From the NCBI RefSeq assembly GCF_000807275.1, contig NZ_CP009056.1, forward strand, positions 2,419,192-2,483,191: DNA of 64,000 bases. The letters are read 5' to 3'. The notes below the pieces were generated by a model. It had not been told where the DNA came from, ran no database searches, and saw only the letters and a list, made by a program, of their open reading frames with translations. A program made the position numbers and the translations under genes. This DNA is from Frischella perrara. GTDB taxonomy: Bacteria; Pseudomonadota; Gammaproteobacteria; Enterobacterales; Orbaceae. The first letter of the stretch is position 1, and each line of letters begins with the position of its first letter. Positions 44,068-51,551 of this stretch are shown in pieces.

Positions 44068-44442
44068 ATGCATGATATTAATTATATAGAAGCAAAGAAA
44101 TTAACAATAGAATCTTATCATGAATTTATAGATGAAGGATTTAGCGCTGAACAAGCTATTCCGGCTGTATTTGAAAATTTAGTTATTAGCATGAAAAAAA
44201 ATAATAAGATTTTAGTCGCTGTTATTCAAAATTTATCAATAATAAGCTTAAAACATAATTTTATTCCTGATTACCTGTTAAATAAATTATCTAAATTAAA
44301 AATTAATACAGAGCTAAACAATAATGAGATATTAGAATATACAAAAGATAAAGTTGAACTAAATGTATTATTAAAAAATAACTATACGCTTGATGAAGAT
44401 GAACACTATAGCAAAAGAGCCGACATTTTATTAGGAACATAA
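44068..44442 (+). CDS. Immunity-like helical protein, 124 residues, intact copy
   Basis: MHDINYIEAKKLTIESYHEF, then GFSAEQAIPAVFENLV and a long hydrophilic, probably helical C-terminal half ending RADILLGT. Two decayed relatives lie at 43019 and 45356, both after an Imm31-like gene. AAGGAA lies 10 bases before the ATG. I do not recognise the family. Its repeated place in the array suggests a second type of immunity protein; a chance passenger is the alternative. Confidence 0.6.
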   Translation: MHDINYIEAKKLTIESYHEFIDEGFSAEQAIPAVFENLVISMKKNNKILVAVIQNLSIISLKHNFIPDYLLNKLSKLKINTELNNNEILEYTKDKVELNVLLKNNYTLDEDEHYSKRADILLGT

Positions 44443-44608
44443 ACCTCTAAAAAAATATGCTGACACAAAACAGTGTGTTTTTATCGTAAAATTTAGTGAC
44501 AGAATTAACCATTAGATTTAATTACAAATCCACAAAATCTAGAATGAGCCTTAACGATGCATTCCCTCACTTAAATCCCCTGCCCCAATAATACTAACAC
44601 GTCCAAAG

Positions 44609-44690
44609 ACCTCTTCGTTCCACGTACATGCACCAGTTTCAAGAAAAGATACCAGAGTAAAATTATTTTTATGTCTAAAGTTTTTTCATA
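44609..44690 (+). repeat. Scar D: decayed tRNA-Phe 3' end and flank
   Basis: TTCGTTCCACGTACATGCACCA resembles the tRNA-Phe 3' end, and AAGAAAAGATACCAGAGTAAA followed by TTTTTATGTCTAAAG matches the tRNA's own terminator and flank in order. Same orientation as tRNA-Phe. It is probably a former right-hand attachment site, 17.4 kb from the tRNA. Confidence 0.65.
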
Positions 44691-44714
44691 TGGTTTACTA
44701 TTCAACACAAATCA

Positions 44715-44978
44715 ATCTTTAGCCATATAGTTCACTAGTTTCTGCCCAATCTTTAACAACAGCTCAAAGACTTAATATTGTAAAATTACCAATTACAAGT
44801 AAAATTAGGTTTGTTCAAAAACATATTTCCTAGAGAAAATAATAACGGATACCTTGTTAAGTTTCATAATGAATGAGATGTTCAATTATCAAAACTAGGT
44901 AATAAACAGCTTGGTTGGGCATCTTGAGATGATAGATATCTAAATGTATCTCTAGATGGAAAGATAACACATAAATAA
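44715..44978 (+). pseudogene. Orphan toxin-tip remnant 2
   Basis: Homologous to about 42380-42692 of the intact toxin, starting near CCATATAGTTCACTAG. It retains TTAGGTTTGTTC, CTAGGTAATAAACAGCTTGG and GTATCTCTAGATGGAAAG but has internal deletions and stops. It is directly followed by Imm31-like copy 6. Confidence 0.75.
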
Positions 44979-45001
44979 AGTAAATTAATGGTAATTTTAT
45001 T

Positions 45002-45274
45002 ATGACTAAATTTGATTTTTATCAAGAAGTTGAGATTCTTCCTAATTGTCCATATGCTGAATATATAGGCAAAAAAGGAGTTATTATGGGAATAAGTGAG
45101 GAAGATGGTATAATTTATAGTTATGCGGTTTCTTTACTTGATGGAGATTATGAGGTTTCTTTACTTGATGGAGATTATGAGGTTTCTTTACTTGATGGAG
45201 AAACTGGACTTTGTTTTAGTCCTGATTGCTTAAAACCAACAGGAAAGCAATTTAAACGCGAAAATTTTTATTAA
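45002..45274 (+). CDS. Imm31-like immunity protein, copy 6, with internal triplication
   Basis: 90 residues, 18 longer than its relatives because a 27-base unit (VSLLDGDYE) occurs two and a half times at 45128-45201. Otherwise closest to copy 3 (FDFYQEVEILPNC; GLCFSPDC; tail LKPTGKQFKRENFY). The frame is kept. Whether the extended protein still folds is unknown. Confidence 0.6.
   Translation: MTKFDFYQEVEILPNCPYAEYIGKKGVIMGISEEDGIIYSYAVSLLDGDYEVSLLDGDYEVSLLDGETGLCFSPDCLKPTGKQFKRENFY
45128..45201 (+). repeat. 27-base tandem repeat inside Imm31-like copy 6
   Basis: Units at 45128-45154, 45155-45181 and a partial third at 45182-45201 are identical. They encode VSLLDGDYE. Perfect identity points to a recent slippage or duplication. 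Confidence 0.9.
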
Positions 45275-45355
45275 TATTATTTAAAAGATATTGCATCAAA
45301 AATTAAAGTTCCAAATATTAAATTAAATATATTTACATAGTAAAGGAACATATTT

Positions 45356-45424
45356 ATGCATGATATTAATTATATACAAGCAAAAAAATTGACAAGGGAA
45401 ATTATTGAAGCTGAAATATTATGA
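45356..45424 (+). pseudogene. Truncated copy of the 124-residue immunity-like gene
   Basis: Starts MHDINYIQAKKL like the gene at 44068, with the same AAGGAACATATTT leader, then runs into unrelated sequence and stops after 22 residues. This is a 3' truncation. Confidence 0.75.
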
Positions 45425-46177
45425 ATGTTAAATAATCTTGAGTCTAAGAGTGATGAATATTGGGAACGTGTACAGAAGAGAACACCGACAATCTAGGTTA
45501 GGAAAAAAGTATAGCAGCAAGGATAAATTATCTCCTAAACTATTTCACTTCAAGACTAATTTTGATTGAAGAAAAAGAACATATATTTGAACCATTGTAG
45601 CCTAATAACAAACGACATGTTTATCGATAAATTTAAATAGTAAAAGCAAAAACTAAAGATTAGGCAGTACAAATAAAAATAAATCTTTTATTATTTTTTG
45701 CAATCGAAAAAATTAAGTACAATGATGAATTACACCGTTGTTTGTTAGAGTTTACGCTGATCATAAACCAGAAAGAGCTTATAGCCGCATAAAAACAGCC
45801 TAAACAAATTCAAAAAAATAAACAAGATATAACCTGTGTCTTTTTTATTGCCGAACTGAATCAAATAAATTGTGATATTCCCCATTCTAAACTCCTGAGA
45901 CTTATTTGTTTTATTATTGATCACATCATCAACTAAATTGTTAAAAGTATTACATTTCAATCACAAACCAACTTATCTACTTTATCTAAAGAACTGATTT
46001 TTTGTTATGGAAAAAGTAATAAAAACGATATATTTGTCACAATAAAGAAATAATAGTTTGATTTTAAATGATATTTTTATGATAGATAAAGCCCCGATAT
46101 ATACTATAGAAGGTAAGCTGAATTAAATGTTATTTATAGAACTATGTTATTTATAAAACTTATTTTTCAAATATGAA
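45425..46177. other. AT-rich region without a credible gene
   Basis: About 750 bases. A short frame at 45424-45495 (MLNNLESKSDEYWERVQKRT) may be a gene-end remnant. A minus-strand frame at 45745-45960 starts with TTG and lacks a ribosome-binding site. A direct repeat GTTATTTATA occurs at about 46130 and 46147 just before the G-run. Confidence 0.45.
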
Positions 46178-46186
46178 GGGGGGGGG
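46178..46186 (+). repeat. Run of nine G upstream of the NYN two-gene unit
   Basis: G9 lies 69 bases before the ATG of the 656-residue protein. Such runs are unexpected in DNA this AT-rich and are classic slippage tracts. It is in non-coding DNA, so it would act on promoter spacing or leader rather than on a reading frame. Confidence 0.75.
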
Positions 46187-46254
46187 ACAGCATTTTTCAT
46201 AGTATATGGTAATAATTTTTCATAATATTACTCAAAACAAGAGGAGTAATAATT

Positions 46255-48225
46255 ATGCCAACAATTCCAACCTTCGAAAGTATTTTACTTCAAATCAACC
46301 AAAGTTTTGGTGGAATACGTCTTTCAACAAATAAAAAACGAAAATTTTCAACTCGTAGAATACAAAAAGAAGGGGTTCAAAAAATATATAAAGCTATTTT
46401 TGAAGATATATGCAGTAAATTAAAATTAGATATTAAAGCTAAATCAGATATTTACAAAAATCTATCTGATGTTGAATATTTCTTCAAATTAGTTGAATTA
46501 AATACATGGACGGGAAATGCAACTAAACAACAGATAGTATGGATTTGGTTAGCTTACATTGGTGTACCTAGTCTAGCTAGATACATGACCTTTTGGAATA
46601 TTGATGATATTACTGATAAAGGAATGCCTGGTGGTAAATTTTGGTATTTACCTGATATTATTGAAAGAAATAATAAAAAAATATTACATTTACCCGTTGC
46701 ACAAATAGTGGATTGGTTATTAGATTTATTGGGTATATCAATGCAGGAGTTTATAACAGAGTACCGTGACAAAGCAGATCCTGATGATAAAAAAACAGAT
46801 ACACTAATTCGAACACTTTATAACTGGAAAGTCTCAGAAAATGTACCACAACCCTCTAAATTTGAAGAGTTTTTTCCTGACTCACTAAATAATTTAGAGT
46901 TTAAAGGTTGTTTCATAATTCAAGATGATTTATCTCATACAGAGCAATTTTCCTTAGCATTACAATTTGTTAAACAAAAATTTGAAAGTTTAGATACAAA
47001 ACATATTGCAGAAATATTAATCCACGAAATACCAATTACTCAAGTCGAGACATTGGTAAATATTTTAAATAGAAATTCAGATATTGAGATGGAAAAACAC
47101 TTTATTGAATTATTAGCTATTCGTTATGGAAAGCCAGAGCCGAAAATGATTCGTCATTATTTTTTAATGGCGCGTATTGCTCAAGATGGTTATATTCGTT
47201 TACTTAAATTTCTATTTCCAAATGTTGATAAACTTTGCCCAGATCCCGGTAAAAATAAGTTGTTACAGCTTATTTCACTCTATAAATTTGTTTATAACTT
47301 ATCAATTTTTTCGTGTAAGATGAATAGGCATTCTATTGAAGAGGAAGAAATCTATTTTGATAATAATATCCCACCTCATTTAACACAAATTTTATTATCC
47401 ATTTCCCGAACAAAAGCAAAACCAGAATCACTCCATCTGCTTGTATCCCAAATATTAACTGATAAATTTTTAAATTTTACTCCTCAAAATGAGTTAGAAG
47501 ATATTTTCCCATATAGTGATACTTCATTATTAAAAATTTTTTCAAAACTTTATAATGAAGAACTAAAAGAAGAGGAAATAAGAAATAATGTAAAAAAACT
47601 GATGAAACTTTTCCCTTTGTCTACTCCGCAAGAATTTACATTACTAATAAAAAATGAAAATCAATTCGATACGGTTTATCAATTTTTTAACAAAGCTACT
47701 TTACAACCTCCACAGAAATTAATTCTAATCGAAAAATTATCAGAATTAGCAAAATCTTCTTATGAGAAAATGATGGTTATTTTATTGAAGCTAGGCCATT
47801 ATTTGGATGATGATCCTATACAACCCTTTGATGTCTCTATACAAGTAGAAAACTTACTAAATGAAGCCGAAAAGAATAATGATTATATAGCTTGGAAAGC
47901 GCCTTTGTTAAACTACAAAGCAAAACATGTATTGTCACAAAATGATTTTACTCAAGCGAAAAAACTTTTCCGGGAAGCATTAAATCACTGCTCAGAATAT
48001 AATTATGGTAATCTTTTTCGTTGTAAAATTGCATATGATCTTTTAGCAATAGAAGTGGCAACATCAGGTAAATACATTCCACAAAATCATTATCGTTATT
48101 ATCAAGAAATGGTTAATCATGGGATGCCTGAGATAAGCTTATTTAATCAAGAATATTATGCCAAGCAGTGTGCCGAATATTTTCGGAAAACATTACATAA
48201 ACCGTATATTAAGTACAACAAATAA
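46255..48225 (+). CDS. Large helical protein of unknown function, NYN partner
   Basis: 656 residues, soluble, no signal peptide or membrane segment. The C-terminal part has TPR-like helices (LLNYKAKHVLSQNDFTQAKK; LFREALNHCSEYN). The N-terminal 200 residues contain Trp-rich helices (WIWLAYIGVPSLARYMTFW). I do not recognise a domain. GAGGAG lies about 8 bases before the ATG, a strong site. The NYN/LOTUS gene follows after 12 bases, so the two are surely one operon. By context it may be a sensor or scaffold for an RNase effector; that is inference. Confidence 0.8.
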   Translation: MPTIPTFESILLQINQSFGGIRLSTNKKRKFSTRRIQKEGVQKIYKAIFEDICSKLKLDIKAKSDIYKNLSDVEYFFKLVELNTWTGNATKQQIVWIWLAYIGVPSLARYMTFWNIDDITDKGMPGGKFWYLPDIIERNNKKILHLPVAQIVDWLLDLLGISMQEFITEYRDKADPDDKKTDTLIRTLYNWKVSENVPQPSKFEEFFPDSLNNLEFKGCFIIQDDLSHTEQFSLALQFVKQKFESLDTKHIAEILIHEIPITQVETLVNILNRNSDIEMEKHFIELLAIRYGKPEPKMIRHYFLMARIAQDGYIRLLKFLFPNVDKLCPDPGKNKLLQLISLYKFVYNLSIFSCKMNRHSIEEEEIYFDNNIPPHLTQILLSISRTKAKPESLHLLVSQILTDKFLNFTPQNELEDIFPYSDTSLLKIFSKLYNEELKEEEIRNNVKKLMKLFPLSTPQEFTLLIKNENQFDTVYQFFNKATLQPPQKLILIEKLSELAKSSYEKMMVILLKLGHYLDDDPIQPFDVSIQVENLLNEAEKNNDYIAWKAPLLNYKAKHVLSQNDFTQAKKLFREALNHCSEYNYGNLFRCKIAYDLLAIEVATSGKYIPQNHYRYYQEMVNHGMPEISLFNQEYYAKQCAEYFRKTLHKPYIKYNK

Positions 48226-48237
48226 AAGGTAAACATC

Positions 48238-48924
48238 ATGATCAGAATGAATAACGTTAAAAATATAGCTGTTCTGATTGATGCTGATAACACATCACCA
48301 GAAATTATTGACCCACTTTTAGCTGAAATATCTAAATATGGATTGATATGTACAAAAAAAATTTATGGCAATTGGGCATCGCCAAGATTATCGAAATGGA
48401 AAGAAAAAATTATGCTTAATGCACTAATTCCGATACAACAATTTGCATCAACTAAAAGTAAAAATTCTACTGATATTGCATTGGTGATTGATTCAATGGA
48501 TTTATTCTATACAGAAAAGTTTGATATTTTTTGCATTGTATCAAGTGATAGTGATTTTGCACCCTTAGCAACTCGAATCCGCCAAAATGGTACTCAAGTT
48601 TATGGATTTGGAAAGCGATCAACACCAAATACTTTTCAACGTTCATGCAATCAATTTAATTACATTGAAAAAATGATGTTACCAAAACTTATATCTAAAG
48701 CTAATAGAGAAGACATTAACGAGATACTTTTAGAAGCAACAAATGCGACCAAAGATTTAACAGGTTGGGTTAATCTTACAAAAATGGGGGAATATCTTAA
48801 AAAAAATAAAAGTGATTTTTCTATACAACAATATGGATATAAAAAATTATCTCTCTTAATTAAAGATACAAACTTGTTTGAAATGAAAAAAGAAAATAGT
48901 ACTATTTTTATTAGAGCCATATAA
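48238..48924 (+). CDS. NYN-domain putative RNase with C-terminal LOTUS/OST-HTH domain
   Basis: 228 residues. The NYN (PIN-like) fold shows the conserved acids: D15 and D17 in VLIDADNTS, D79 in STDIALVIDSMD, and D104/D106 in IVSSDSDFAPLATRIRQNG. Residues about 155-225 look like a LOTUS (OST-HTH) RNA-binding winged helix (LTGWVNLTKMGEYLKK; YGYKKLSLLIKDT). NYN proteins are metal-dependent RNases in several systems, and LOTUS domains bind RNA. AAAGG lies 7-8 bases before the ATG. The gene is translated close behind the 656-residue protein and ends before a strong hairpin. Confidence 0.85.
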   Translation: MIRMNNVKNIAVLIDADNTSPEIIDPLLAEISKYGLICTKKIYGNWASPRLSKWKEKIMLNALIPIQQFASTKSKNSTDIALVIDSMDLFYTEKFDIFCIVSSDSDFAPLATRIRQNGTQVYGFGKRSTPNTFQRSCNQFNYIEKMMLPKLISKANREDINEILLEATNATKDLTGWVNLTKMGEYLKKNKSDFSIQQYGYKKLSLLIKDTNLFEMKKENSTIFIRAI

Positions 48925-48942
48925 TTAGATTAAATAAAATTA

Positions 48943-48971
48943 TTCCACCAAGCTTTCTTAGTTTGGTGGAA
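48943..48971 (+). terminator. Hairpin after the NYN two-gene unit
   Basis: TTCCACCAAGCT (48943-48954) pairs with AGTTTGGTGGAA (48960-48971) around TTCTT, 12 pairs including one G-U. No T-run follows. It probably ends the operon. Confidence 0.6.
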
Positions 48972-49032
48972 AATTAATTATATTCAGGTTAGATGTTTAA
49001 TGGAATATTCTATTTAACTGTGTCACTTATGA

Positions 49033-49498
49033 TTAATCAAATAAAAAAACAGATAATAAATAACTAATTTCTTTTGAAAGATCCCATTCATGAATCAATT
49101 TATCAAAATTCAGTATATTTTCTTGGTTTAAGTCATTTTCAGATTTTGATAAATTATTGACAGTTTTGCTGTTAGGTTTAAACCTCTCATATTCTTCGTC
49201 AGGTCTTGAGAAAAGACATTATATTCTGATGTAATGCCTTCAAAGCATAACCACTAAGATTCATCTGTTTGTATCAATACATCAATGTATTGGTATACTA
49301 ACCATTTAGCTTCATATCTGTTTCTAAGTTTATCCCAATCCTCTCCTACTAGCATATTATCGCTCTAGATATTATTTATTAATGGTAAGTTCACATAAAC
49401 AATAGTTTCAATGTTTCGAAGTTAAGTTGTTTAAAATTGATAAATTTATCTTCAACATCATTTTGTTTAATAAAATTAATCCATTGACCTGATGACAA
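49033..49498 (-). pseudogene. Broken minus-strand gene, unrecognised
   Basis: Long readable protein segments on the minus strand, interrupted by stops and shifts: LSSGQWINFIKQNDVEDKFI; MLVGEDWDKLRNRYEAKWLV; YQYIDVLIQTDES, stop, WLCFEGITSEYN; then EEYERFKPNSKTVNN through a tail ending SVFLFD and stop at 49033. Two stops and at least two frameshifts. I do not recognise the family. Confidence 0.6.
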
Positions 49499-49611
49499 TT
49501 AGCTAGCATCCGTTAGTTCTTTTCATTTAATATTTTAATAGAAGAACTTTAAATATATTTATTTTCAATAAGCTTAAGAAATCGTTGTTTGGATTTTTTG
49601 ATTAATTATTA

Positions 49612-50205
49612 TTCTTTTTTATGCCAACTTAAAGTTTTTTGAGGGAAATCACAAAAATTATACGATATTTGTAATATTTTACTACTCATTAAATTTGTTT
49701 TGAGTGTTAATAGATTGGATATTAAATAATTACAACAGAAAACTACTGATATCACTATCTGGAAAAAGTCCATCAGCAAACATGACATAAATTCTTATTA
49801 TTATTTGCGTATTAAAACAATTTAAACAAAATCATTTTCGTTTGTTACATTAAAAAATGAATTTACTTAATTCTAATAAATCTTAAATGACTAAATTCAG
49901 ATATAAATCTTTTTACATGTAAATAATTATTAATACTTAATCTCTGATTACAATTTAAAACATAACTGTAAGTCAATTAGCCTTGAAGCAACTCATATAA
50001 AATGGAAATAATATAGTATCCCATACATTATAAATAATGAGATTGATCTAATTGTAATTTAAAAATCAAAGGATTAAATATCGTAAATAGTACTCATATA
50101 GCGAAAAACAATATTGGGGTTTTGACGGGAAAAACATCTCATTAATCCTAATAAAAATTGATTCTTTATAAGACCGGTTTAAAGAAATTTCAACAAAAAT
50201 TAGTT
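49612..50205 (+). pseudogene. Decayed second copy of the HNH endonuclease gene
   Basis: Aligns in order with the intact gene at 62689-63561 and its upstream. Shared upstream: CACAAAAATTATACGATATT. Shared coding: ATATCACTATCTGGAAAAA, then TTATTATTA, GTATTA, and later CTTGAAGCAACTCATATAAA, AATAATGAGA, ATTGTAATTTAAAAATCAAA and GACGGGAAAAACATCT. The start codon is TTG or lost, codon 5 is TAA, and about 300 bases are missing in the middle and the HNH core. It stands 55 bases before the 295-residue gene. Confidence 0.78.
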
Positions 50206-50259
50206 TGCTTAAAAAAACCAAACAAAAACTAGAAATACTAATCAACAAGGACTTACATT

Positions 50260-51147
50260 ATGAAATTAGAGAAAGCCTATTCTCAAGATTTAAAGAGAAC
50301 AATAACCCCTGAAGATGCCGATTATAATTTCTCTTCAGGTAAAATTTCATCAAAATATGCCTTTACTTGCCCTGATGAAAACTGTGATGCTGCTGTGACC
50401 TGTGCAAATTTAGATAAAGAGAAATCTCAAAGAAAAATTCCTCCTTACTATAGAGTAGTTGGCGAGCATAATATAAACTGCCTAATTAATCAGGCAATTA
50501 CTGAAAAAAATAATCAAAAAGCTGAGCCAAGCGATATTTATTCCGAAAACGATGTTTATATTAGTAACGCTGTTCGTTTAGATCTTCGTCTAGCTAGTAA
50601 TCAACAAACAAAAACTGAGAGTTCAATTAATTTAGAAGAAAATATTCTTAAATCTGAATATAAAACAAATTTGAATAAATCAAATAAGCGAATGATGCAG
50701 CCTACTAATACAGTCTCTTCTTTAGTAAGTTCATTTCTTAATAAAGAAAAAAAGACTGTACAGATCCCCAAAGTAGGGACACTACTACCTATTGAAGAAT
50801 TTTTTATCGAAATCAATGGGCAAGATATTCATGATTTTGATGATGAATATCGTATTTATTTTGGTTTGGCATGGTTTAACAAAATAGACGGCAAAGGATT
50901 TGTAGTAAGATTTGATAATAAACTTAAATATAGTGAACTGGAAGTTAGACCATCGTTTTTTATTTCTTTATCTACCATTGGAAATAGTCCTTATGCTAAA
51001 TTCAGTTTAGAAAACATGAATAATTTATGTGATAAATATCCGAAACGAGTTTTTATTTTAAGTGAAACTAGCCCAAACGTAAAAGATAATAAATATATTA
51101 ATTTTTGGTTAGATGGATTGCAATACATGGATTATCGTCTTGAATAA
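50260..51147 (+). CDS. Unrecognised protein with cysteine-rich N-terminus
   Basis: 295 residues. The N-terminus AYSQDLKRTITPEDAD, then FTCPDENCDAAVTC and GEHNINC, looks like a zinc-binding motif of the kind at the start of some CoiA-like and phage-defence proteins; this is resemblance only. A poly-polar linker (about 85-165) separates it from a C-terminal domain with PKVGTLLPIEEFFIEING and FWLDGLQYMDYRLE. AAGGA lies 9 bases before the ATG. It stands alone, preceded by the HNH pseudogene. Possibly accessory or defence; no function assigned. Confidence 0.6.
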   Translation: MKLEKAYSQDLKRTITPEDADYNFSSGKISSKYAFTCPDENCDAAVTCANLDKEKSQRKIPPYYRVVGEHNINCLINQAITEKNNQKAEPSDIYSENDVYISNAVRLDLRLASNQQTKTESSINLEENILKSEYKTNLNKSNKRMMQPTNTVSSLVSSFLNKEKKTVQIPKVGTLLPIEEFFIEINGQDIHDFDDEYRIYFGLAWFNKIDGKGFVVRFDNKLKYSELEVRPSFFISLSTIGNSPYAKFSLENMNNLCDKYPKRVFILSETSPNVKDNKYINFWLDGLQYMDYRLE

Positions 51148-51551
51148 AATCAGATAAAAAAGTCACGAGATTGACTACTAGGCTAATCTAAATTTTTGCA
51201 TGGACAAGTTGATGTGATAAATATGATTATAAATAGATTACTTTACTGTTTTATAATTTGCTATTAAATGTTAACTTGAAGTTGTAACTTATTCCATGCA
51301 AAAAATAGAATTCTGCTTATCATTTCACTCTTAGTACTTACGCATTACCAACAAAATCCATATATTCAACACATAATCATTCACTCAATACACACAAAAT
51401 AAGACTCACGCTAAATTTAAACCCCCCTTAGCATATCTATTTTTGTTATAACCTAATGCAAAATAATCGTTTTCGCATCTTTCGATAATTTGGTCTAATC
51501 TTGGTATTCCTATCTAAAGAAGCTAATGTCTTTAATAATATGAGGTATCAA
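51148..51551. other. Intergenic region before the sulfate transporter operon
   Basis: About 400 AT-rich bases with no gene seen. It should carry the sbp promoter and any CysB site. ACCTAATGCAAAATAATC near 51452 is AT-rich enough for such a site, but I cannot define one. Confidence 0.4.

Noticed and set aside
42716..45274. CRISPR array
   Set aside because: The repeated units are 219-311-base genes with coding sense, not short repeats with unique spacers; no cas genes are present.
45745..45960. Minus-strand 71-residue frame with one hydrophobic segment
   Set aside because: Starts with TTG, no ribosome-binding site, AT-rich region; more likely chance.
50066..50248. Minus-strand 60-residue frame
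   Set aside because: It lies opposite the 3' part of the decayed HNH copy and has no support.
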